In this document: piece by piece, positions 28,357 to 37,681 of the stretch
How the letters are laid out: every line of letters begins with the position of its first letter
How positions within the stretch are numbered: position 1 is the stretch's first letter
From: Campylobacter ornithocola
GTDB lineage: Bacteria > Campylobacterota > Campylobacteria > Campylobacterales > Campylobacteraceae
Direction of reading: 5' to 3'
DNA length: 64,000 bases
Assembly (NCBI RefSeq): GCF_013201605.1
Contig: NZ_CP053848.1
Location: forward strand, 124,001 to 188,000
Translations under genes and position numbers: made by a program
The notes under the pieces: model-generated
What the model was told of the DNA's origin: nothing
Databases searched by the model: none
Seen by the model: the letters and a program-made list of their open reading frames with translations, nothing else

Positions 28357-30207
28357 AAAATCGACTTTTTTTACAATTTCATTTTGGATTTTTAGAGTTT
28401 GAATGTAATCTTGTAGCCATGTTTTATTAGCATTAAGATAGCTTATAATCTTTCTAGTTTTTTCCAGCTCATCTTTATAAACTAATACAAATAGTTCATT
28501 TATTTTGCTTTCATAATGGTAAAATAAAGGTTTTTGAAGCTCATTAAAAATATAATGGTTTTTGTTTTTTAATATTTGATTTTTTAATTTATCTATATGA
28601 GTTAAAAGTTTAGTTAAATGCATATTTTCTTTTTTTAAATTTTGAAAATCGCATTGATTGATATTTTTTTCAATAAGAGATAAAATTTTTTGACAGCTTA
28701 TAATAAATCTATTAGCAAGATTGATATTTACCTGGATTCTTTTTTGCAAGTTATATTTTTTGTTGCTTTTTTGCAATTTCCCAAACAAAACCTTATCTTC
28801 CCTCAACAACTCTTCACAAAGCTCTTTAAAAGGTTTTTCTATACTTCCTTCTATTCTAGCTCCACCTTCAGTGGCATTGTAAGTTTTTATATCTAGTGGA
28901 TTCATTAAGGCTATATCTTTTTCAAATGTTTCTTTAAATATTTTCCACCATCTATTTGTTTCTACTTCTTTATTACCACCATAAGCTGTTACAAATAGAC
29001 CTTGTTTTCTACTTCCTTCAAAGTCTTCTTTAAAATAATGATAATCTTTAGGATGAGAATTCCCATCTTCACCATAAGCTAAATCTTGTCCTATTAAGAT
29101 AATATTTTTATGACCTAATTTTACAGCTAATTCATAAGCCATATTAGCCACACTCATACCTGAGCCTAAATAACCATAATCATTCATATTTAAACTTTGT
29201 GCAAAAGGTAATGGTCTATGTACTAGCATAAAATTTCTACCATTTTTCTTTAAGTATTCTATGGTTTTTGGAAAAACCATACTAACTAAAACAAACAATA
29301 TATCTTTATCAAAATCACCAAAATCATTATTAAAAAATTCAGAAGTTCTTTCTATTCTTTCTAAAGACAACACATAATCAGGCTTAATATTATGCTTTGC
29401 TAATATAGGATAAGCACTATCAGCACATATAATACTAGCCTTACTAGCATATTCTTTTAATAAAGGTAATTGTTTAATCAAAGATGGACCAGTAGAAACT
29501 ATAATAGCATTTTCTATTTTATCTTTTCTTTGTTTGAGTAAGTCTTTTAGGCTAGGGTTAGCTAATTGATAAGGTAGATTATGTAAAAGTTGGGTTATGC
29601 CTTGGAGGGAGTCTTTAGGGTCGTTGCCCATAGTAGTAGATATGTATCGGATGGATTTTAAATTAATAGAGTTTATTGTCTGGATAGACTTTAAATAATA
29701 GTTGCTGTAAAATTCGTTCAGCGGATGAAAATCGTAAATTTTTACTAAAGTATTGATATTTTTTTGTGCAAAAAAATTACTGATTTTATGAAAAGAAAAA
29801 TCTTGAAACAAAATCACCTTTTCATTTCTGATTTCTTCACTTAAATCTAAATAATGAAAAACTAAATAAATAATCTCTAATTCTTCTTCAAAAATAACCA
29901 AATGATTTCTAATAGGATTAGAGAGTAAAGCTTTATATAAAATTCCATTCCCTAAACCATAAAAAAATAAAATAGGATATCTTAAAAATTCTTCATTAAA
30001 TAGCTTTAAACTTTCATTTAATTCTTTTAAAGGATCTTTATATACAAATTCTTTTCTTTTTTTATCTAATATATTAATATCTAAATTATCACTACTTCCT
30101 TGAAAAAGTTCAAATTGCTTACATTCTTTAAGCTCTCTTAATTTTAAGGCTAGGGGCTGATCTTTTTCAAATAAAGCTTGAGTATTTTTTAAAAAGAGTT
30201 CGTTCAT
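28345..30207 (-). CDS. Maf-family flagellin glycosylation protein, array gene A
   Basis: This 620-residue protein belongs to the motility accessory factor (Maf) family, cytosolic proteins proposed to transfer nonulosonic acids such as pseudaminic acid to flagellin before export. The central MAF_flag10/DUF115 domain (about 195-420) contains IIVSTGPSLIKQLPLLKE and ADSAYPILAKHNIKPDYVLSLE, and the YNATEGGARIEGSIEKPF block follows. The C-terminal 150 residues are helical and specific to this copy. It is a mosaic: its 5' 402 bp match gene B (one mismatch seen), while its central 858 bp are identical by eye to gene D. It is the last gene of the array, 5 nt after gene B. Confidence 0.9.
   Translation of the reverse strand: MNELFLKNTQALFEKDQPLALKLRELKECKQFELFQGSSDNLDINILDKKRKEFVYKDPLKELNESLKLFNEEFLRYPILFFYGLGNGILYKALLSNPIRNHLVIFEEELEIIYLVFHYLDLSEEIRNEKVILFQDFSFHKISNFFAQKNINTLVKIYDFHPLNEFYSNYYLKSIQTINSINLKSIRYISTTMGNDPKDSLQGITQLLHNLPYQLANPSLKDLLKQRKDKIENAIIVSTGPSLIKQLPLLKEYASKASIICADSAYPILAKHNIKPDYVLSLERIERTSEFFNNDFGDFDKDILFVLVSMVFPKTIEYLKKNGRNFMLVHRPLPFAQSLNMNDYGYLGSGMSVANMAYELAVKLGHKNIILIGQDLAYGEDGNSHPKDYHYFKEDFEGSRKQGLFVTAYGGNKEVETNRWWKIFKETFEKDIALMNPLDIKTYNATEGGARIEGSIEKPFKELCEELLREDKVLFGKLQKSNKKYNLQKRIQVNINLANRFIISCQKILSLIEKNINQCDFQNLKKENMHLTKLLTHIDKLKNQILKNKNHYIFNELQKPLFYHYESKINELFVLVYKDELEKTRKIISYLNANKTWLQDYIQTLKIQNEIVKKVDFKAL
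28771..29628 (-). repeat. Maf recombination block 1, copy in gene A
   Basis: This 858-bp central coding block is identical by eye to 34321-35178 in gene D, at a constant offset of 5550. Divergence starts abruptly at both ends. Confidence 0.9.
29806..30207 (-). repeat. Maf recombination block 2, copy in gene A
   Basis: These 402 bp at the 5' end of gene A match 31659-32060 in gene B with one mismatch noted (30158, giving Gln versus Arg). The match stops exactly at the start codon. Confidence 0.88.
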
Positions 30208-30212
30208 GTGTT

Positions 30213-32060
30213 TTACCTTGTGAGTTGAAAAAGTTCTATAGTGTTGTCTTTTATTGTAGTGTCAAATACATACAAAAGATGTAAAAGAGTTTTAAAAGTT
30301 TCCTCGTATTCTTTTAAAAGTTCTAAAATCATAGTATTTTGTTCTTGTAAATTGTTTGGGTTTTTACATAAAATAGCATTTACTTTTAGCTCGTGATGAT
30401 ATAAAATATGTGGATAAAGCTCATATGCACCATTAGATCTTTTATGAAGTTGTACTTTAAAAGTATCAATTTGTGAAAAAAGTTTTTTTACTTTTAAAGT
30501 TTTTTTACTTTTTGAAATTTGCTCTAAGATATTTTGTATTTTTTTGATATTATTTTGGTTTATGATAATCATTTTTTCTATATTTTTTGCTGCTTTTTCT
30601 AGATTTTTACTTAATTTTGCTTGGGTTATTTTAAAGTGTTTTAGGTAAGGTTTATCTTCCCTCAACAACTCTTCACAAAGCTCTTTAAAAGGTTTTTCTA
30701 TACTTCCTTCTATTCTAGCTCCACCTTCAGTGGCATTGTAAGTTTTTATATCTAGTGGATTCATTAAGGCTATATCTTTTTCAAATGTTTCTTTAAATAT
30801 TTTCCACCATCTATTTGTTTCTACTTCTTTATTACCACCATAAGCTGTTACAAATAGACCTTGTTTTCTATAGTTTTCACTTTCTTCCCCATGAACATAA
30901 TCTTTAGGATGAGAATTCCCATCTTCACCATAAGCTAAATCTTGTCCTATTAAGATAATATTTTTATGACCTAATTTTACAGCTAATTCATAAGCCATAT
31001 TAGCCACACTCATACCTGAGCCTAAATAACCATAATCATTCATATTTAAACTTTGTGCAAAAGGTAGTGGTCTATGTACTAGCATAAAATTTCTATTGTT
31101 TTTCTTTAAGTATTCTATAGTTTTTTGATGTACTAAACTTGCAACAACAAATAATATATCTTTATCAAATTCACCAAAATTATTATTAAAACATTCGCTG
31201 ACAACTTCATCTCTTTCAAGCATTAAAACATAATCAGGCTTAATATTATGCTTTGCTAATATAGGATAAGCACTATCAGCACATATAATACTAGCCTTAC
31301 TAGCATATTCTTTTAATAAAGGTAATTGTTTAATCAAAGATGGACCAGTAGAAACTATAATAGCATTTTCTATTTTGTCTTTTCTTTGTTTGAGTAAATC
31401 TTTTAAGCTAGGGTTAGAGATAAGAAAAATTAAATTTTTAACAAATTGAGTAATACCTTTTAAAGAATCACTTGGTGCATTACCAACTTTTGTATGGTTA
31501 AGTTTTATTGCTTGTATAAGATAGTCATTGATTTTTTTAATATTATAAGTATTATAAAAAGCACTATGTGTAAAAAGATTGTAAATTTTATAATAATTTC
31601 TTATAGTAGTATAACTCATTAAAATATCAAGTTGAGCAAAAGTTGTTAATGGTGTATAAAACAAAATCACCTTTTCATTTCTGATTTCTTCACTTAAATC
31701 TAAATAATGAAAAACTAAATAAATAATCTCTAATTCTTCTTCAAAAATAACCAAATGATTTCTAATAGGATTAGAGAGTAAAGCTTTATATAAAATTCCA
31801 TTCCCTAAACCATAAAAAAATAAAATAGGATATCTTAAAAATTCTTCATTAAATAGCTTTAAACTTTCATTTAATTCTTTTAAAGGATCTTTATATACAA
31901 ATTCTTTTCTTTTTTTATCTAATATATTAATATCTAAATTATCACTACTTCCTTGAAAAAGTTCAAATTGCTTACATTCTTTAAGCTCTCTTAATTTTAA
32001 GGCTAGGGGCCGATCTTTTTCAAATAAAGCTTGAGTATTTTTTAAAAAGAGTTCGTTCAT
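30213..32060 (-). CDS. Maf-family flagellin glycosylation protein, array gene B
   Basis: This 615-residue Maf paralogue has the same three-part layout as gene A. Its N-terminus (MNELFLKNTQALFEKD) is nearly identical to gene A, but residues about 135-195 are unique. Its central nucleotide-sugar domain matches gene F (MLERDEVVSECFNNNFGEFD), and the following NATEGGARIEG block returns to the gene A/D version. The C-terminal helical region is its own. The start codon overlaps the end of gene C by 4 nt (ATGA). Role: flagellin O-glycosylation, inferred from family and location. Confidence 0.9.
   Translation of the reverse strand: MNELFLKNTQALFEKDRPLALKLRELKECKQFELFQGSSDNLDINILDKKRKEFVYKDPLKELNESLKLFNEEFLRYPILFFYGLGNGILYKALLSNPIRNHLVIFEEELEIIYLVFHYLDLSEEIRNEKVILFYTPLTTFAQLDILMSYTTIRNYYKIYNLFTHSAFYNTYNIKKINDYLIQAIKLNHTKVGNAPSDSLKGITQFVKNLIFLISNPSLKDLLKQRKDKIENAIIVSTGPSLIKQLPLLKEYASKASIICADSAYPILAKHNIKPDYVLMLERDEVVSECFNNNFGEFDKDILFVVASLVHQKTIEYLKKNNRNFMLVHRPLPFAQSLNMNDYGYLGSGMSVANMAYELAVKLGHKNIILIGQDLAYGEDGNSHPKDYVHGEESENYRKQGLFVTAYGGNKEVETNRWWKIFKETFEKDIALMNPLDIKTYNATEGGARIEGSIEKPFKELCEELLREDKPYLKHFKITQAKLSKNLEKAAKNIEKMIIINQNNIKKIQNILEQISKSKKTLKVKKLFSQIDTFKVQLHKRSNGAYELYPHILYHHELKVNAILCKNPNNLQEQNTMILELLKEYEETFKTLLHLLYVFDTTIKDNTIELFQLTR
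30652..30870 (-). repeat. Maf block shared by gene B with genes A and D
   Basis: These 219 bp match 28793-29011 in gene A (and the same part of gene D) by eye. At 30871 the match switches to gene F. Confidence 0.85.
30864..31417 (-). repeat. Maf recombination block 3, copy in gene B
   Basis: These 554 bp match 38332-38885 in gene F with two mismatches seen. They overlap the A/D-type block by only 7 bp (30864-30870), which marks the crossover. Confidence 0.85.
31659..32060 (-). repeat. Maf recombination block 2, copy in gene B
   Basis: Partner of 29806-30207, offset 1853. The bases upstream of the two start codons are unrelated. Confidence 0.88.
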
Positions 32061-33892
32061 AAAAAATCCTTAGAAATTAAAATTTGTATATCGGCTATGG
32101 TTTGATTTATTATAGAATATTGTGTTTGGATAAGATTTGTTATTTCTTTGATATGTCTTTCATGGTTAATTATATAACTGAGTTGATTTATTTTTTCTTT
32201 TATTGTATCGTTTGTATCAATGCATTCTAATTTTATAAAATTACATTCATTAGTATACATATAGCTTAGCAAAATTGTAGAAAAATATTTACTAGATAAA
32301 ATCTCTTCTTTGTATGATTTTAATTCTTGTTTTAAGTTTGTGATTTGATTGAAATTGATCGCATTTAAACTTTCTTCTAAGCTTAAATGAGTTGGTAGGT
32401 TGTTGAGCATCGAAGAGATGTTTTGAACTTTTACTAAAAGATCTTGGGCTTGATTTAAAAAATCTATAGCTTTTTGATTGATTGTATTAAAATGTTTTAA
32501 AGCTTTTGTGAGATTTTTACGAATATCTTTTTTATCTGGCAATGAAAGTTTTTGAAAATTTTTAACACTTTCTTTGCTAATAACATTTTCACAAAGCTCT
32601 TTAAAAGGCTTTTCTATACTTCCTTCTATCCTAGCTCCACCTTCAGTGGCATTGTAGGTTTTGATAAAATTTTTATTTTGAGCTATATCGTATTCGTATT
32701 TTTCTTTATATAACATCCATGCTGCATGAGTATAAACTTCATTTTCTCCGCCATAAGCTGTTGTTTTAATGTGCTCATAGCGAGTGGAATCTAAATTTGT
32801 TCCATGCAAAAATTCATTAGGATGAGAATTGCCTTTTTCGTCAAAAGCTAAATCTTGTCCTATTAATATGATGTTTTCATATCCTAAAGATACTGCAAAA
32901 TTATAAGCTAAATTTGCAACAGAATTAAAACTTAAATCACAATATCCATAATCATCAAAACCAAAACTAACGCAAAATGAATTTGTTGAAAGATTAATTA
33001 TGTAGTTTCTATTGTTTCTATCCATCATTTCTATTGTTTTTGGAAAAACACTATCGCTAAATATGAACAATATATCTTTATCAAAATTTTTAAAATTGTT
33101 ATCAAAAAATTTCCAAGAGGCTTCTATTTCTTCTATTTCTTCATTTGCTATACTTCTTTCTATGCAAAATACATAGTCAGGTTTTATTCCGTATTTATGT
33201 AAAATAGGATAAGAACCATCTGCACAAAATATGCTTACTTTTTGTTGGACTTCTTTTAGCAGGGGAAGTTGTTTGATTAAGCTTGGACCACTTGCAACGA
33301 CGATAGCGGTTTTGTTTGTAGCTTTATGTTTTTCTAAAAATTCTTTTGTACTTGTATGGGTTAGTGTTTTTGAGAGATTTTTGCAAAAATATTTGATAAT
33401 TATTTTACAATCATCACTTGATTGTAAAGCATTTAATATACTTAAAATGGCTTTTTGGATAAACTCTTGTATATTTTGGATAAAACAAGATTTTTTAAAA
33501 GGTATGATTGTTGATATATCTTTATAAAACATAAAATTTTGTTGCAAAAACAATTCTTTTGCCTTATTAAAATCAAAATCTTTTGTATAAAATATAAATA
33601 ATTGTTGATTATTTAAAAATGAAGATATATCGTTGTTTTTTAAAAATGCATAAAGTTGATTTAAATCATCTTCAAAAATCACTAAATGTTTTAAATTTTG
33701 ATTTTTAAAAGCTTCATATATATATATACCTATACCATAAACAAATAAAACAGGATGATTTTTATAGTAAGTCTTTAGAGAATTGATGAAATTTTTATCT
33801 TGCATTTGAACGGCTTTTGTAGGGTTTAATTGCAAAAGTTTAATTTTTAAATTTTCATCTAAGGCATTTAAATTTTTTATAAAAATATTCAT
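32057..33892 (-). CDS. Maf-family flagellin glycosylation protein, array gene C (most divergent)
   Basis: This 611-residue Maf paralogue keeps the family motifs (AIVVASGPSLIKQLPLLKE, YGIKPDYVFCIERS, NIILIGQDLAFDEKGNSHP, NATEGGARIEG) but shares no long near-identical DNA block with its neighbours except around the last motif. Its N-terminus (MNIFIKNLNALDENLKIKL) is shorter and lacks the FDINIYDHELKQ-type segment of genes D and E. The flagellin-facing or sugar-facing specificity may therefore differ. It overlaps genes B and D by 4 nt each. Confidence 0.9.
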   Translation of the reverse strand: MNIFIKNLNALDENLKIKLLQLNPTKAVQMQDKNFINSLKTYYKNHPVLFVYGIGIYIYEAFKNQNLKHLVIFEDDLNQLYAFLKNNDISSFLNNQQLFIFYTKDFDFNKAKELFLQQNFMFYKDISTIIPFKKSCFIQNIQEFIQKAILSILNALQSSDDCKIIIKYFCKNLSKTLTHTSTKEFLEKHKATNKTAIVVASGPSLIKQLPLLKEVQQKVSIFCADGSYPILHKYGIKPDYVFCIERSIANEEIEEIEASWKFFDNNFKNFDKDILFIFSDSVFPKTIEMMDRNNRNYIINLSTNSFCVSFGFDDYGYCDLSFNSVANLAYNFAVSLGYENIILIGQDLAFDEKGNSHPNEFLHGTNLDSTRYEHIKTTAYGGENEVYTHAAWMLYKEKYEYDIAQNKNFIKTYNATEGGARIEGSIEKPFKELCENVISKESVKNFQKLSLPDKKDIRKNLTKALKHFNTINQKAIDFLNQAQDLLVKVQNISSMLNNLPTHLSLEESLNAINFNQITNLKQELKSYKEEILSSKYFSTILLSYMYTNECNFIKLECIDTNDTIKEKINQLSYIINHERHIKEITNLIQTQYSIINQTIADIQILISKDFL

Positions 33893-35760
33893 TTTTGTTC
33901 TTTTTGTAGAATTTCAAGTAAAATATCAAGATATTTAATGAGTTGTTCTATCCATAACTCATGCTTTAAAAGCCAAGTTATCATACGAATTTTTTTATCT
34001 TCTTGAGTATGAGCGCTCATAAGCGAAATTTTGGCTAGTTCTAATTCTATATTTTTTAAAGCAGGGTTTAATACTTCCCCTAATTCTAACATTTTCTCTA
34101 TGTCGGCTTTGAGCAAATGTAAGCTATCGTTGGTGTTTAAAATTTTTTTAAAATCTAACTCATGGATATTATTAGAATGACTAGTATAGTTTAAAGTATC
34201 TTTTAGTTCTTCTTTGAGATTTTTACCGTTAATAAGAATTTGAGAGATTTTTTGTATCTTATAATCTAATCTTTTGCTAATCTCATCTTTTTTATCTTTA
34301 AATTCTTTTTCATTTAGACCTTGCAATTTCCCAAACAAAACCTTATCTTCCCTCAACAACTCTTCACAAAGCTCTTTAAAAGGTTTTTCTATACTTCCTT
34401 CTATTCTAGCTCCACCTTCAGTGGCATTGTAAGTTTTTATATCTAGTGGATTCATTAAGGCTATATCTTTTTCAAATGTTTCTTTAAATATTTTCCACCA
34501 TCTATTTGTTTCTACTTCTTTATTACCACCATAAGCTGTTACAAATAGACCTTGTTTTCTACTTCCTTCAAAGTCTTCTTTAAAATAATGATAATCTTTA
34601 GGATGAGAATTCCCATCTTCACCATAAGCTAAATCTTGTCCTATTAAGATAATATTTTTATGACCTAATTTTACAGCTAATTCATAAGCCATATTAGCCA
34701 CACTCATACCTGAGCCTAAATAACCATAATCATTCATATTTAAACTTTGTGCAAAAGGTAATGGTCTATGTACTAGCATAAAATTTCTACCATTTTTCTT
34801 TAAGTATTCTATGGTTTTTGGAAAAACCATACTAACTAAAACAAACAATATATCTTTATCAAAATCACCAAAATCATTATTAAAAAATTCAGAAGTTCTT
34901 TCTATTCTTTCTAAAGACAACACATAATCAGGCTTAATATTATGCTTTGCTAATATAGGATAAGCACTATCAGCACATATAATACTAGCCTTACTAGCAT
35001 ATTCTTTTAATAAAGGTAATTGTTTAATCAAAGATGGACCAGTAGAAACTATAATAGCATTTTCTATTTTATCTTTTCTTTGTTTGAGTAAGTCTTTTAG
35101 GCTAGGGTTAGCTAATTGATAAGGTAGATTATGTAAAAGTTGGGTTATGCCTTGGAGGGAGTCTTTAGGGTCGTTGCCAAGTTCTGTGATAAGATTTAAA
35201 CAAAGTTCTTGAGTATTTTTTTCAAAAACACAAACATCTTTATAGTTATTATAATAAGGAGAATGCGTAAATAATTTGATATTTTGTAAGTAATTTCTCA
35301 CATGTAATTCTTTCCCTAAGAATATATTTAAATGCGTTTTATCAAAATTTTCCACCACATACAATCTTTTATCTTTTAATTCTTGGCTAAAATCTATTAG
35401 ATGAAAAACTATATAAAGTATTTCAATATTAGGTTCAAAAACTATTATGCTTTTATGATTTTCATTTTTTAATAAAGCTTTGTATAATAAACCATTACCT
35501 AAACCATAAAAAAATAAAACAGGATATCTTTCATACTTAGAATAAATTTCATTGTATTTTTCATCAAAGAATTTTTCAGGATTATCATATAAATTTTGTT
35601 TTAACTCATGATCGTATATGTTTATATCAAAAGTATTTTCCCCTGCAAATACTTCAAAACGCTTATTTGTTTTTACATCTTCTATTTTATCAGCTAAGAT
35701 GGTATTGTATTCTTCTAAAGCTCCTAGGTTTTTATTGAAGTTGGTTTCATAGGTGTTCAT
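33889..35760 (-). CDS. Maf-family flagellin glycosylation protein, array gene D
   Basis: This 623-residue Maf paralogue is a two-parent mosaic. Its first 412 bp match gene E (two mismatches seen, both silent as the proteins agree), and its central 858 bp match gene A base for base by eye. Its C-terminal start (KLQGLNEKEFKDKKDEI) is shared with gene F, and the end (KISLMSAHTQEDKKIRMI) with gene E. Its 5' end overlaps the end of gene E by 14 nt. Predicted cytosolic; role in flagellin glycosylation inferred from family. Confidence 0.9.
   Translation of the reverse strand: MNTYETNFNKNLGALEEYNTILADKIEDVKTNKRFEVFAGENTFDINIYDHELKQNLYDNPEKFFDEKYNEIYSKYERYPVLFFYGLGNGLLYKALLKNENHKSIIVFEPNIEILYIVFHLIDFSQELKDKRLYVVENFDKTHLNIFLGKELHVRNYLQNIKLFTHSPYYNNYKDVCVFEKNTQELCLNLITELGNDPKDSLQGITQLLHNLPYQLANPSLKDLLKQRKDKIENAIIVSTGPSLIKQLPLLKEYASKASIICADSAYPILAKHNIKPDYVLSLERIERTSEFFNNDFGDFDKDILFVLVSMVFPKTIEYLKKNGRNFMLVHRPLPFAQSLNMNDYGYLGSGMSVANMAYELAVKLGHKNIILIGQDLAYGEDGNSHPKDYHYFKEDFEGSRKQGLFVTAYGGNKEVETNRWWKIFKETFEKDIALMNPLDIKTYNATEGGARIEGSIEKPFKELCEELLREDKVLFGKLQGLNEKEFKDKKDEISKRLDYKIQKISQILINGKNLKEELKDTLNYTSHSNNIHELDFKKILNTNDSLHLLKADIEKMLELGEVLNPALKNIELELAKISLMSAHTQEDKKIRMITWLLKHELWIEQLIKYLDILLEILQKEQK
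34321..35178 (-). repeat. Maf recombination block 1, copy in gene D
   Basis: This is the direct-repeat partner of 28771-29628. Recombination between the two would delete genes B and C and leave one A/D hybrid in frame. Confidence 0.9.
35349..35760 (-). repeat. Maf recombination block 4, copy in gene D
   Basis: These 412 bp at the 5' end of gene D match 37270-37681 in gene E with two silent mismatches seen. The match ends at the start codon. Confidence 0.88.
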
Positions 35761-37681
35761 TGTTTTCCTCTATAAAGTCTTTTAAACTTTGTATCGATTT
35801 TTCCATAATTTTTGTTTGGGATTCTAAGGTTTCTATGACTAATTTAAGCCATTCTTCGTGCTTTATAAGCCAAATAATCATACGAATTTTTTTATCTTCT
35901 TGGCTATGAGCGCTCATAAGTGAAATTTTAGCTAGTTCAAGTTCTGTTAAAGTTAAGGCAGCGGCTAGTTGGTCGGAAAATACAGCCATTTTTTCATCTT
36001 CTAAAAATTCTTTAACTTTGTGAATTTCATCATTAGTTTTTAAAATTTTAACAAAATCAATAGTATTTAAATCAATATGATATCTAGTTTGTTCAATGAC
36101 CTTTAAAATAGGTTTTAAAAGCTTTTGACATTGATAAATTTTACTTTTTGCAAATTTAATAAGTTCTAAAAAATAATCATAGTTTTGTTTTGCTAATAAA
36201 ATTTGTTCTTTTTTTGGCAAACTTTGTAAAAAAGGAAAAATAATCTTATCTTCTTTTAATAACTCATCACAAAGTTCTTTAAAAGGTTTTTCTATGGTGC
36301 CTTCTATTCTAGCTCCACCTTCAGTGGCATTGTAGGTTGTAATGTTGTTTTTAGCAGTTTCTTTTATATAAAGTTCATAACTTTGTATGTAGTATTTCCA
36401 TCCTTGATGGGTAATCACTTCACCCTTGCCACCATAAGCTGTAGTTTTTATACGCTTTTCTAGAACAGGAATATTATTATCAAAGTCTTTTCCGTATAGA
36501 AATTCCATAGGATGAGAATTACCTTTTTCATCAAAAGCTAAATCTTGCCCTATAAGTATAATATTTTTATGTTCTAATTTTACAGCTAACTCATATCCCA
36601 TATAGGCTACATTTAAACCACCTAAAGTCCCAAAATCATTTATTAGTATTTTGTGAGTAAATTTTGATGATGGTCTTAAAACTAACAAATAATTTCTGTG
36701 GTTTTTTTCTAAATACTTTATGGTATCTGGATGTGTTGGTGCTGTGATAATAAAGTTGATATCTTTATCAAATTCTTTAAAATCATTATCAAAGAATTTG
36801 CTAGTAAGTTCACTTGGGTCTAAAGACATCACAATATCTGGTTTTATATTATATTTTGCAAGCATAGAATAGCTTCCATCAGCACTTATAATGGTAGCTT
36901 TATTTTGAATTTCTTTTAGCAAAGGGAGTTGCTTGATTAAGCTTGGACCACTTGCAACAATAATGGCAGTTTTATTTTTCCCTTTTCTTTGATTGATAAA
37001 ATCTTTAAATAAAGCTTTTGTAAGCATTTTTGGTGTATTTTCTATAGAAAATCTTAAATCTTGCGACAAGGTTGTTATTCTATTGCTTCCTTGGGCATTA
37101 AAAACATACATAATTTTTTCATTTAGTTTTTTTTCTAATTCCTCTATATGTGTTTTGTGTTGATTGTAATAGGAATTTAAAGATAAAATTTTACTATCAT
37201 AAAGATAGTTTCGAACAAAAAGCTCTCCCATTAAAAAATTTATAACATCATCCATATCAAAATCATTTGTTTCCACCACATACAATCTTTTATCTTTTAA
37301 TTCTTGGCTAAAATCTATTAGATGAAAAACTATATAAAGTATTTCAATATTAGGTTCAAAAACTATTATGCTTTTATGATTTTCATTTTTTAATAAAGCT
37401 TTGTATAATAAACCATTACCTAAACCATAAAAAAATAAAACAGGATATCTTTCATACTTAGAATAAATTTCATTGTATTTTTCATCAAAGAATTTTTCAG
37501 GATTATCATATAAATTTTGTTTTAACTCATGATCGTATATGTTTATATCAAAAGTATTTTCCCCTGCAAATACTTCAAAACGCTTATTTGTTTTTACATC
37601 TTCTATTTTATCAGCTAAGATAGTATTGTATTCTTCTAAAGCTCCTAGATTTTTATTGAAGTTGGTTTCATAGGTGTTCAT
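35747..37681 (-). CDS. Maf-family flagellin glycosylation protein, array gene E
   Basis: This is the longest copy, 644 residues. The N-terminus (MNTYETNFNKNLGALEEYN) is the same as in gene D for about 137 residues. The central domain (AIIVASGPSLIKQLPLLKEIQNKATIISADGSYSML; PDIVMSLDPSELTSKFFDND) is its own version, closer in places to gene C. The C-terminal block AKISLMSAHSQEDKKIRMI is shared with gene D. The start overlaps the gene F stop by 4 nt. Function as for the other Maf copies. Confidence 0.9.
   Translation of the reverse strand: MNTYETNFNKNLGALEEYNTILADKIEDVKTNKRFEVFAGENTFDINIYDHELKQNLYDNPEKFFDEKYNEIYSKYERYPVLFFYGLGNGLLYKALLKNENHKSIIVFEPNIEILYIVFHLIDFSQELKDKRLYVVETNDFDMDDVINFLMGELFVRNYLYDSKILSLNSYYNQHKTHIEELEKKLNEKIMYVFNAQGSNRITTLSQDLRFSIENTPKMLTKALFKDFINQRKGKNKTAIIVASGPSLIKQLPLLKEIQNKATIISADGSYSMLAKYNIKPDIVMSLDPSELTSKFFDNDFKEFDKDINFIITAPTHPDTIKYLEKNHRNYLLVLRPSSKFTHKILINDFGTLGGLNVAYMGYELAVKLEHKNIILIGQDLAFDEKGNSHPMEFLYGKDFDNNIPVLEKRIKTTAYGGKGEVITHQGWKYYIQSYELYIKETAKNNITTYNATEGGARIEGTIEKPFKELCDELLKEDKIIFPFLQSLPKKEQILLAKQNYDYFLELIKFAKSKIYQCQKLLKPILKVIEQTRYHIDLNTIDFVKILKTNDEIHKVKEFLEDEKMAVFSDQLAAALTLTELELAKISLMSAHSQEDKKIRMIIWLIKHEEWLKLVIETLESQTKIMEKSIQSLKDFIEENNEHL
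37270..37681 (-). repeat. Maf recombination block 4, copy in gene E
   Basis: Partner of 35349-35760, offset 1921. Confidence 0.88.
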
